Virus record (IMG/VR): IMGVR_UViG_3300046558_000284
Span: 1-20,858 of that record
From: a virus
Strand: one strand, 5' to 3'
Length of the DNA stretch: 20,858 nucleotides
The notes beneath the pieces were generated by a model. It saw only the letters and a list, made by a program, of their open reading frames with translations. It was not told where the DNA came from and ran no database searches. Numbering within the stretch: position 1 is the first letter of the stretch; the number at the start of each line of letters is the position of its first letter. The position numbers were made by a program, and so were the translations under genes. Shown in pieces: positions 14,592-20,858 of the stretch.

Positions 14592-15203
14592 TTGGACGCA
14601 ACGCTAAAGAACGCGCTGGCCCAGCCAGCGCCGCTGCTGTTCGGCGCGCTCAGGATTGAGCTGCCTGACTATACGCTTCGCCTGCTGGACGGATCGGCTG
14701 CGCTGATCATCAACGGCGAAACCTATACCGGGCTGGACGCCACGTTCGGCACAATCTCCAGCATCTCCGAACTGACCGAAGAGATTGGCGACAGCGCCCC
14801 GGAAATCACCGTCACGCTGTTCCCGCCCGATGTGAGCGCGACGGCGGTCCTGTCGCACCCGAACATGCAAGGGTGCGTCGCGACGCTGATGGTCGGCGCC
14901 GTGGATGCCACGTCCGGCACCGTCATCGGTCAGCCGGAGATCCTGTTCATTGGCGAGATCGACGTGCCCACGATCGGCATCGATGAGAGCGGCGCGCGGA
15001 CGCTGGAATATACCATCGTCAGCGTGTTCGAGCGGCTGTTCGAGGTCGAGGAAGGCCAGCGCGCCTCCAATGGCTGGCACCAGTCCATCTGGCCCGGTGA
15101 GCGCGGCCTTGAGTTCATGACCGGCACCGATGTCAATCTTTACTGGGGCGTGAAGCCTCCGCTGGGTGCCAATACCTCTCGCACAATGTGGAACGGCAAA
15201 TGA
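14592..15203 (+). CDS. Distal tail / hub protein
   Basis: A 203-residue tail tip component between the distal tail protein and the NlpC/P60-like gene, the position held by the GTA gp13/DUF2163-type hub. Notable pieces are LLFGALRIELPDYTLRLLDG near the start, FGTISSISELTEEIGDSAPEI, SHPNMQGCVATLMVG, a beta segment GEIDVPTIGIDESGARTLEY, and the C-terminal HQSIWPGERGLEF and NLYWG, all features of phage tail hub proteins. The start is a TTG at 14592 with GGGGA about 7 bases upstream. No ATG occurs in frame nearby. Its translation site lies immediately behind the terminator U-tract, so its expression depends on read-through or an unseen promoter. Confidence 0.65.
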   Translation: MDATLKNALAQPAPLLFGALRIELPDYTLRLLDGSAALIINGETYTGLDATFGTISSISELTEEIGDSAPEITVTLFPPDVSATAVLSHPNMQGCVATLMVGAVDATSGTVIGQPEILFIGEIDVPTIGIDESGARTLEYTIVSVFERLFEVEEGQRASNGWHQSIWPGERGLEFMTGTDVNLYWGVKPPLGANTSRTMWNGK

Positions 15204-15616
15204 CCCCACTTGAACGCCGCCACGCCGCGATCGAGGCAACCATGGCCCGCTACCGGGATCGACCCTTCGCATGGGGTAAGGTCGATTGCGCCAAGGTTGT
15301 CGCCTTCCACCTCAAGCGGCTGGGGTACAAGATACTGATCAGCAAGGCGGGGGCATATTCGTCTTCCCTGGGTGCCCACCGTGCCATCAGGCGTATGGGC
15401 TATGACACGCTGCCGCTGCTGCTCGATGGGCTTGGCCTGACCCGCATCCCGTACAGCCGCCTCTTGCTTGGCGATGTCGTGGAGATCGAAGGAGCGCCAC
15501 CCGGCGCCATCGGCCTCTACGCGGGCAACGGAAACATCTTCGGTTTTCACGAAGATCACGATGCACTGGTGACGGTCCAGCCCTCGCAAATCCTGACTGC
15601 CTGGAGCGTCCTGTAA
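15200..15616 (+). CDS. NlpC/P60-like tail peptidase (DUF6950 type)
   Basis: A 138-residue protein of the phage DUF6950/NlpC-P60-like type. The N-terminal RYRDRPFAWGKVDCAKVVAFHLKRLG carries the catalytic-type Cys in a W-G-x-x-D-C context. A His candidate follows in IFGFHEDHDAL, or in the segment GAIGLYAGNGNI typical of the fold. Such proteins sit in the tail tip and may open peptidoglycan for DNA entry. ATG 15200 is chosen because it overlaps the previous stop (ATGA) and has a weak GGAA before it; an in-frame ATG at 15188 has no Shine-Dalgarno. The stop overlaps the next start as TAATG. Activity depends on an unverified catalytic His. Confidence 0.75.
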   Translation: MTPLERRHAAIEATMARYRDRPFAWGKVDCAKVVAFHLKRLGYKILISKAGAYSSSLGAHRAIRRMGYDTLPLLLDGLGLTRIPYSRLLLGDVVEIEGAPPGAIGLYAGNGNIFGFHEDHDALVTVQPSQILTAWSVL

Positions 15617-18600
15617 TGTCGAAGTTTATGCGTACCGCAGCGATGGTCGTCGGCGCGGTCGCGCTGATTGCAGCGACTGCTGGCGCGGCGGCACCTGGTA
15701 TTGCTGGCGCGACCGGTGCTGCTGGTGCAGGCGGCGTAGCGGGTGTGTCCGCAGCCACGCTGACCGCTGTCGGCACTTATGGCGGCCTTGCTGCTGGCGT
15801 ATTGTCTGCCGCCTCTGCTGTCACCGCGCCCGGCATCAGCCAACAGGGTAGCAAGACCAGCTTCACCACGAACCCACAAAGCGGCCTGCCCTATGCGATG
15901 GGTCGCACTCGCATGTCCGGCCTGCGTTTCTTTGCCGATACGAACACGCGCGCGGGCTACACGAAATTCAACGATCTGCTCTGGTTTGGCGCGTTGCTGA
16001 GTATCGGCGGGCAGATCGAGGGTATCGAAAAGTTCACCGGCGATGGCGAACTGGTCACGTTTAATGCAGCCACTGGCAACGCCAACGGCACCTATCGTGA
16101 CTATATGGCCCAGAAGCTGCATCTGGGCGGACCGCAGGCAGCGGCGGTCAACCTGACCCTGATGGGCAGCGGTGCGCCCGGCTGGACCTCCCAGCATAGG
16201 TTGTCTGGCATCACACATGCGATGTGGTGCCTACGCTATAACAAGCAGGGCGAGATGTTTGGCGCGGGGGCGCCTGAGCCTGCCTGGATCGGTAAATGGG
16301 TCAAGGTTTACGACCCGCGCCTCGACAGCACCTATCCCGGCGGTAGCGGATCGTGCCGCGCGCTGAACGAAACCACTTATGTCTGGAGCCAGAATCCCGG
16401 CCTGCACGCGCTGACATGGGCGCTGGGTCGCTGGGAGAACGGCAAGCGTACCTGTGGCATCGGCGCGCCTGTCGCGAATATCCGCGTGGCCGAATTTGTC
16501 GAATGCGCCAACGTCTGTGATGCCAATGCCTGGAAGGTTGGCGGGGTCGAGTGGACCACGGACAGCAAGTGGGACACGCTCAAGCGTATCATGCAAGCTG
16601 GCGGCGCACGCCCGACCCAGACCGGCGCGATGATCGGGTGCCTCGTCTCCGCACCGCGCACGGCCATTGCGACGATCGAGAGTCGTCACCTTCTGGATGG
16701 CCTATCGATCGCCGCGACCAAGAGCCGCCGCGATCGGTTCAACGGCGTCATTCCGCGCTATGTCGATGAAGATAGCGATTGGGCTGTCATTTCTGGCACG
16801 TCGGTCACGGTTCCCGAATTTGTGACCGCTGACAAAGGCCAGCGCACCAAGGAAATCGATTATCCTCTGGTGCAGGTGTTCGCGGGCGAAACTGCCATCC
16901 AACCCGGTCAGCTGGCGGCCTATGACATCGTCAACAGCCGTGAAGCTGGGCCAATCACCTGGACCACCGGGCCGGAATGGATCGGCCTGAAGACCGGCGA
17001 TGTCATCTACCTGAATGTGCCAGAGGAAGGGCTGGTCAATCAGCCGGTCCTCATCACGCGCCGCGCGCCCGATCCATCGACAGGCAAGGTATCGTTCGCG
17101 GCCGAGACGGAAACCTATTCCAAGCACGCCTATGCGCTGGGGCAAAGCACGACACCGCCCGCACCATTCAGCTTGACCGCACCCGACCTGAAGCCGTCCG
17201 CGCCTCTTGCGGCCAACTGGTCGGTTTCGGGCAGCACGACAGGCGAAGGGTTGCCCTGTGTGGTATTGGCGGGGTCGTCTGAACACCCGTCAGCTGAAGC
17301 CATCCTTGTCGATTATCGGATCGCTGGCGATGCAGAATGGTCGCAGTCGGCCATCCTGCCCGCGACAGCCGATGTCCTGCATACGATCGCGCCTCTGGCA
17401 TCGCAGACCTTATATGAGGTCAGGATAGGCTATCGGGTCGGTGCCTATGACGGCCTCTATACGGTTCTTCCGGCTGTTCTGAGTGGCGCTGGCAAGCTTT
17501 CCACGATTGAGGAAGGCGCGACCGTCGGCGCCACGCCTGAACAGGCAGCGCAGATCGATCTGCTCGAAGAGGACATCGCTACCGCCCAACAGCAGATCGC
17601 CGATCTGTTCGACACCTATGGCGACAGCGCAAGCGCGGCGGCTTCGGCCTCGGCGGCCGCCCTGTCGGCACAATCGGCACAGGGCTATTCCAGCACCGCC
17701 AGTGCGGCGTCGGCCAATGCCGGGACGGCGCGGGATCAGGCGGAGGCGGCCTTTGTCGCAGCGGATGCCGCGAAGGTCAGTGCGCTGGCGGCCAAGGGCG
17801 ATGCGCTGGCGGCCTTCACCGGTTCGGCCACCGCGCGCGACGCCGCGATTGCCGCGCGCACGGCGTCGGAGACGGCGCGCAATCAGGCGCAGACCTATGC
17901 GACCAATGCGTCGGGATCGGCGGCGGCGTCGGCCGGATCGGCCAGCAATGCGGCAACCAGCGCCAACGAGGCAGGCGATAATGCCTCGGCTGCCGCCGCC
18001 AGCGTGGTCGCGGCGTCGTCCGGCGCGGAGAATGCGTCCTTTCTCGATATCGCCCTGGTCGCGGATTTCTCCACCGGCGGGGTCCATAGTTTCACGGCCT
18101 TCGGCGCGACTCTGGCTGGCGGGACTGGCGGAGCGATCGTCACCTCGACATCAAGCGACCCCTATATCATGCGCGCGGGGCTGTCCTTCGCCGGTAGCCG
18201 CTTCACCCGCGTCATCATCGACCTGACACGCACGGCTTCCCGCACGTCCGGCGGTTGGGATGGCGCGCTCTATTGGGCGACGGCGGGCCATAGCTGGAAT
18301 AGCAGTTACCGGTGCTTTGCCACCGGCGCGACCGATCCGGTGTTGAACCGGCGGACGCAACTGACATTCGATCTGCCCAATGCCCAGTTTGGAGCCTCCG
18401 ACTGGACGGGCAGCACGATTACCGGCCTGCGCTTCGACACCGATGGGGGCAATGGTGGTGCGTTTGCCATTCACTCGATCCGGGTGGTCGGCCCCGATGG
18501 GCTGGCCCCGGCGAATGCGGCCACGGCGGCAGCGAGCAGCGCGGCAAGCGCCGCCACCTCCGCCGGTGCGGCCGGTACGTCGGCGACAGCGGCCCAGACC

Positions 18601-20858
18601 AGCGCGACAGCGGCGAACACCAGTGCGGGCAACGCCTCAACCTCCGCCTCGCAGGCCAGCACCAGCGCGACCAACGCCGCCGGATCGGCCTCGACTGCAT
18701 CGACACAGGCGGGCGCGGCGGCAAACTCTGCCCTCGCGGCGGGCAACAGCGCCACGGCGGCCAGCGGATACGCCAGCACGGCGGCGACCAAGGCCACCGA
18801 GGCGGGCAACAGCGCGTCAGCCGCAGCGGCCAGCGCGGTATCGGCGCAGTCCAGCTTCACCGCGACGCAGGCGACGATCGCCAACCAGTCGCAGGCGCTG
18901 CCGTTCGATTTCAGCGATGGCCTTGCCTATTGGACCAATGAACGGGTGGGCAATCCCAATGTGGTGCCCCGGCCCGTCAGCACCACCGTCATTGACGGGG
19001 ACGCCTCATTCGGGCGCTGCGTCGAGATCAGCAACTGGACGACCGTTGGTCAGAACCTGATGACGCGGGGTGTAGTCCCGGCAATAGCGGGCCGCTTTTA
19101 CGAGATCCGCGCCCGGTTCAAGGTCGTGGCGGGCGATGGGGCCTATTCGTTCAACTTCACCTGCGCCGGACTGGACGCAGCCTATGCGGGGAACGGCGCT
19201 TTTGCCACATTCTCGCCTTCGGTCGCGGTCACAGGGTCCGGCGTTGTCGAACTCTCCGCGCTGTTTTCCAATAGCGCCGCCAATGGTGCGATAGCCTGGG
19301 TAGCCGGCGCGACCTATCTGCGGCTTGGCCTGCGGCTGGATAGCAGTGAAGTGGGCATGGTCCCGCGCGTCCAGTCGATCCGCGTCACCGATGTCACCGA
19401 ACGGCTGGCCGCTGCCAACAGCGCGTCGGCGGCGGCGACATCAGCATCGGCGGCGCAGACGAGCGCCACGTCGGCAGGCAGCAGCGCGTCATCGGCCTCG
19501 ACCGCCGCCAACACGGCGACCAGTCGGGCGACCGAAGCGGCCAACAGCGCCACCGCCGCATCGAACAGCGCGTCGAGCGCCGCCACGGCGGCCACCAATG
19601 CAGGCAATAGTGCGTCGGCGGCCCAGACCAGCGCGACGGCAGCGAATACCAGCGCGGGCAACGCCTCCACCTCCGCCGGACAGGCCAGCACCAGCGCGAC
19701 CAATGCCGCCGGATCGGCCTCGACCGCATCCACGCAGGCGAGCAACGCCGCGAACAGCGCGCTGTCTGCGGGCAATAGCGCCTCGGCGGCCAGCGGTTCG
19801 GCCAGCACCGCATCGACCAGGGCGACCGAAGCGGGCAATTCAGCGTCAGCGGCGGCGGCAAGCGCTGTGACGGCCTCCTCCGGTAGTGAAAACGCGTCCT
19901 TCCTCGATATCGCCCTGGTCGCGGATTTCTCCACCGGTGGGGTCCATAGTTTCACGGCCTTCGGCGCGACCCTTGCCGGGGGCACTGGCGGAGCGATCGT
20001 CACCTCGACATCGAGCGACCCCTATATCACGCGCACGGGGCTGTCCTTCGCAGGCAGCCGCTTCACCCGCGTCATCATCGACCTGACGCGCACGGCTTCC
20101 CGCACGTCCGGTGGTTGGGATGGCACGCTCTACTGGGCGACGGCGGGGCATAGCTGGAATAGCAGTTACCGATGCCCTGCCACCGGCGCGACCGATCCGG
20201 TGTTGAACCGGCGGACGCAACTGACATTCGATCTGCCCAATGCCCAGTTTGGAGCCTCCGACTGGACGGGCAGCACGATTACGGGCCTGCGCTTCGACCC
20301 CGATGGTGGCCCCGCTGGCGCGTTCGCCATCCACTCGATCCGCGTGGTCGGCCCCGATGGGCTGGCCCCGGCGAACGCCGCCACGGCGGCATCGGCCAGT
20401 GCATCATCCGCTGCGACCTCAGCCAGCAGCGCCAGTAACAGCGCGACCGCTGCATCGAACAGCGCCAACACCGCAACCACCCAGGCGGGCAGCGCATCCT
20501 CATCCGCCAGCAGTGCATCGACATCCGCCGCCAACGCCAACAGTTCGGCGGTCAACGCCTCCAACAGCGCCACCGCCGCCAGCGGCCATGCCAATACCGC
20601 GCAGATCAGGGCGAACGATTCTGCCTCGTCGGCGTCGTCGGCATCAACCAGCGCCAGTGCCGCCAGTGCGTCTGCTGCTTCGGCCAGCACCTCGGCCAGC
20701 AATGCGTCGTCCTTCGCGGGGCAGGCCAGCAGCAATGCGGCCACGGCATCGAATGCAGCGACGGTCGCGACCGACGCTGCCAGCGCAGCGCAGACCAGCG
20801 CTACGGTGTCGGCTCAGGTGGGGGCCGCATCGATTAACCCGAACCCGGTGTTCGCAAA
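15616..20858 (+). CDS. Giant tail tip / host-recognition fibre protein (partial, cut by right edge)
   Basis: At least 1747 residues, open to the window's right edge. Residues 1-75 are Ala/Gly-rich and hydrophobic, a membrane-type or insertion segment usual in such tip proteins. Next is GLPYAMGRTRMSGLRFF (about 94-110), the start of the conserved tail-hub body found in alphaproteobacterial phages. The body runs to about residue 665 and includes fibronectin-like segments (TLYEVRIGYRVGAYDGLYT). The rest alternates rods of alanine heptads with globular beta modules: rod (670-804), module A1 (805-962), rod (967-1078), module B (1096-1262), rod (1268-1421), module A2 (1425-1582), rod (1587-1733), then INPNPVFA beginning another module. 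ATG 15616 overlaps the preceding stop. Confidence 0.82.
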   Translation, partial: MSKFMRTAAMVVGAVALIAATAGAAAPGIAGATGAAGAGGVAGVSAATLTAVGTYGGLAAGVLSAASAVTAPGISQQGSKTSFTTNPQSGLPYAMGRTRMSGLRFFADTNTRAGYTKFNDLLWFGALLSIGGQIEGIEKFTGDGELVTFNAATGNANGTYRDYMAQKLHLGGPQAAAVNLTLMGSGAPGWTSQHRLSGITHAMWCLRYNKQGEMFGAGAPEPAWIGKWVKVYDPRLDSTYPGGSGSCRALNETTYVWSQNPGLHALTWALGRWENGKRTCGIGAPVANIRVAEFVECANVCDANAWKVGGVEWTTDSKWDTLKRIMQAGGARPTQTGAMIGCLVSAPRTAIATIESRHLLDGLSIAATKSRRDRFNGVIPRYVDEDSDWAVISGTSVTVPEFVTADKGQRTKEIDYPLVQVFAGETAIQPGQLAAYDIVNSREAGPITWTTGPEWIGLKTGDVIYLNVPEEGLVNQPVLITRRAPDPSTGKVSFAAETETYSKHAYALGQSTTPPAPFSLTAPDLKPSAPLAANWSVSGSTTGEGLPCVVLAGSSEHPSAEAILVDYRIAGDAEWSQSAILPATADVLHTIAPLASQTLYEVRIGYRVGAYDGLYTVLPAVLSGAGKLSTIEEGATVGATPEQAAQIDLLEEDIATAQQQIADLFDTYGDSASAAASASAAALSAQSAQGYSSTASAASANAGTARDQAEAAFVAADAAKVSALAAKGDALAAFTGSATARDAAIAARTASETARNQAQTYATNASGSAAASAGSASNAATSANEAGDNASAAAASVVAASSGAENASFLDIALVADFSTGGVHSFTAFGATLAGGTGGAIVTSTSSDPYIMRAGLSFAGSRFTRVIIDLTRTASRTSGGWDGALYWATAGHSWNSSYRCFATGATDPVLNRRTQLTFDLPNAQFGASDWTGSTITGLRFDTDGGNGGAFAIHSIRVVGPDGLAPANAATAAASSAASAATSAGAAGTSATAAQTSATAANTSAGNASTSASQASTSATNAAGSASTASTQAGAAANSALAAGNSATAASGYASTAATKATEAGNSASAAAASAVSAQSSFTATQATIANQSQALPFDFSDGLAYWTNERVGNPNVVPRPVSTTVIDGDASFGRCVEISNWTTVGQNLMTRGVVPAIAGRFYEIRARFKVVAGDGAYSFNFTCAGLDAAYAGNGAFATFSPSVAVTGSGVVELSALFSNSAANGAIAWVAGATYLRLGLRLDSSEVGMVPRVQSIRVTDVTERLAAANSASAAATSASAAQTSATSAGSSASSASTAANTATSRATEAANSATAASNSASSAATAATNAGNSASAAQTSATAANTSAGNASTSAGQASTSATNAAGSASTASTQASNAANSALSAGNSASAASGSASTASTRATEAGNSASAAAASAVTASSGSENASFLDIALVADFSTGGVHSFTAFGATLAGGTGGAIVTSTSSDPYITRTGLSFAGSRFTRVIIDLTRTASRTSGGWDGTLYWATAGHSWNSSYRCPATGATDPVLNRRTQLTFDLPNAQFGASDWTGSTITGLRFDPDGGPAGAFAIHSIRVVGPDGLAPANAATAASASASSAATSASSASNSATAASNSANTATTQAGSASSSASSASTSAANANSSAVNASNSATAASGHANTAQIRANDSASSASSASTSASAASASAASASTSASNASSFAGQASSNAATASNAATVATDAASAAQTSATVSAQVGAASINPNPVFA
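17623..18018 (+). repeat. Alanine-heptad rod 1 of the fibre
   Basis: About 130 residues of Ala/Ser-rich sequence in a 7-residue rhythm with Ala mostly at two positions 3 and 4 apart. It is less regular than the later rods, with more charged residues (for example TARDQAE). Confidence 0.7.
18028..18530 (+). repeat. Fibre module A, copy 1
   Basis: A 503-bp direct repeat with 19888-20390 (offset 1860 bp, exactly 620 codons). By hand I count about 35 differences, near 93% identity, most of them synonymous. It encodes a beta-rich module (SFLDIALVADFSTGGVHSF to HSIRVVGPDG) that looks like a carbohydrate-binding jelly roll. Confidence 0.9.
18514..18849 (+). repeat. Alanine-heptad rod 2 of the fibre (16 heptads)
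   Basis: Sixteen consecutive 21-bp units, each encoding x-x-Ala-x-x-Ala-x (for example TSATAAN, TSAGNAS, GSASTAS), from residue 967 to 1078. Confidence 0.85.
18589..18711 (+). repeat. 123-bp rod repeat, copy 1
   Basis: About 90% identical to 19618-19740 by hand count (12 differences). It encodes 41 residues with one change (S to G). The offset of 1029 bp is exactly 49 heptads. Confidence 0.85.
19417..19878 (+). repeat. Alanine-heptad rod 3 of the fibre (22 heptads)
   Basis: Twenty-two consecutive heptads from residue 1268 to 1421 with Ala at positions 3 and 6 throughout (for example NSASAAA, TSATSAG, TRATEAG). Confidence 0.88.
19618..19740 (+). repeat. 123-bp rod repeat, copy 2
   Basis: The partner of 18589-18711, lying inside rod 3. 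Confidence 0.85.
19888..20390 (+). repeat. Fibre module A, copy 2
   Basis: The partner of 18028-18530. Seven amino acid differences are seen: M852T, A854T, A884T, F901P, T942P, N946P and G947A (copy 1 numbering). The last three cluster in one loop. Confidence 0.9.
20374..20814 (+). repeat. Alanine-heptad rod 4 of the fibre (21 heptads)
   Basis: Twenty-one heptads from residue 1587 to 1733. Ala is at position 3 always and at position 6 in all but two (IRANDSA, TSATVSA, where Ser replaces it). Confidence 0.85.

Noticed and set aside
17410-18087. Arg-rich or Ala-rich open frames on both strands within the fibre gene
   Set aside because: These are low-complexity shadows of the alanine heptad codons.
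18028-20390. A diversity-generating retroelement template/variable repeat pair
   Set aside because: Differences are mostly third-position changes and not adenine-specific, and no reverse transcriptase or accessory gene is in the window.
18514-20814. Regular 21-bp repeats as a CRISPR array or minisatellite
   Set aside because: The period equals one protein heptad, the units are degenerate at DNA level, there are no conserved repeat/spacer blocks, and the frame is open throughout.

Overview
The window is the late structural module of a siphovirus-type (long, non-contractile tail) tailed phage, seen as a prophage or as a circular or joined phage sequence. All genes are on the + strand. They are tightly packed, often with 4-base ATGA or TAATG overlaps, and the DNA is GC-rich. 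The protein types suggest an alphaproteobacterial host, most likely Sphingomonadales: an HK97-type head with an S49 protease, a GTA gp10-like tail chaperone and a Sphingomonas-type tail tip protein. The host call is inference. No integrase, repressor, lysis or replication gene lies in the window.

Layout. Packaging: an HNH endonuclease (26-376), a gap with a C6G8 palindrome that is a candidate cos site (377-486), small terminase (487-930) and large terminase (935-2686). Head: portal (2686-3954), S49/ClpP-fold protease (3958-4833), a 92-nt leader with hairpins, major capsid protein (4926-6224), a small head-associated protein (6245-6691) and an unidentified coiled-coil protein (6701-7387). Connector and neck: gp6-like connector, head closure, HK97 gp10-like and DUF3168 tail terminator (7391-9099). 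Tail: tube protein (9117-9551), then a tail assembly chaperone pair joined by a -1 frameshift at a GGGAAAG heptamer (9555-10201). The tape measure protein (10207-13764) carries three repeats of exactly 70 residues. The tail tip follows (13767 to the right edge).

The least ordinary region is the 222-nt gap at 14370-14591, inside the tail operon. It holds a highly structured RNA: a 17-bp closing helix, a class II tRNA-like D arm and T arm, and a long hairpin like a variable arm, with no proper anticodon arm. A strong intrinsic terminator follows, and then the next tail gene. It could be a tRNA-derived small RNA or a cis-acting attenuator/antiterminator of the distal tail genes. This is the best candidate for something undescribed.

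The last gene (15616 onward, cut by the right edge) is a very large tail tip/fibre protein. Its C-terminal part alternates globular modules with long rods of perfect alanine heptads (Ala at positions 3 and 6). One globular module is present twice, about 93% identical at DNA level and offset by 620 codons, so recombination between copies would change the fibre in frame.

The genes form one assembly line. HNH and terminase cut and package DNA through the portal, the protease matures the capsid, the neck proteins join the head to a tube measured by the tape measure protein, and the tip proteins recognise the host.
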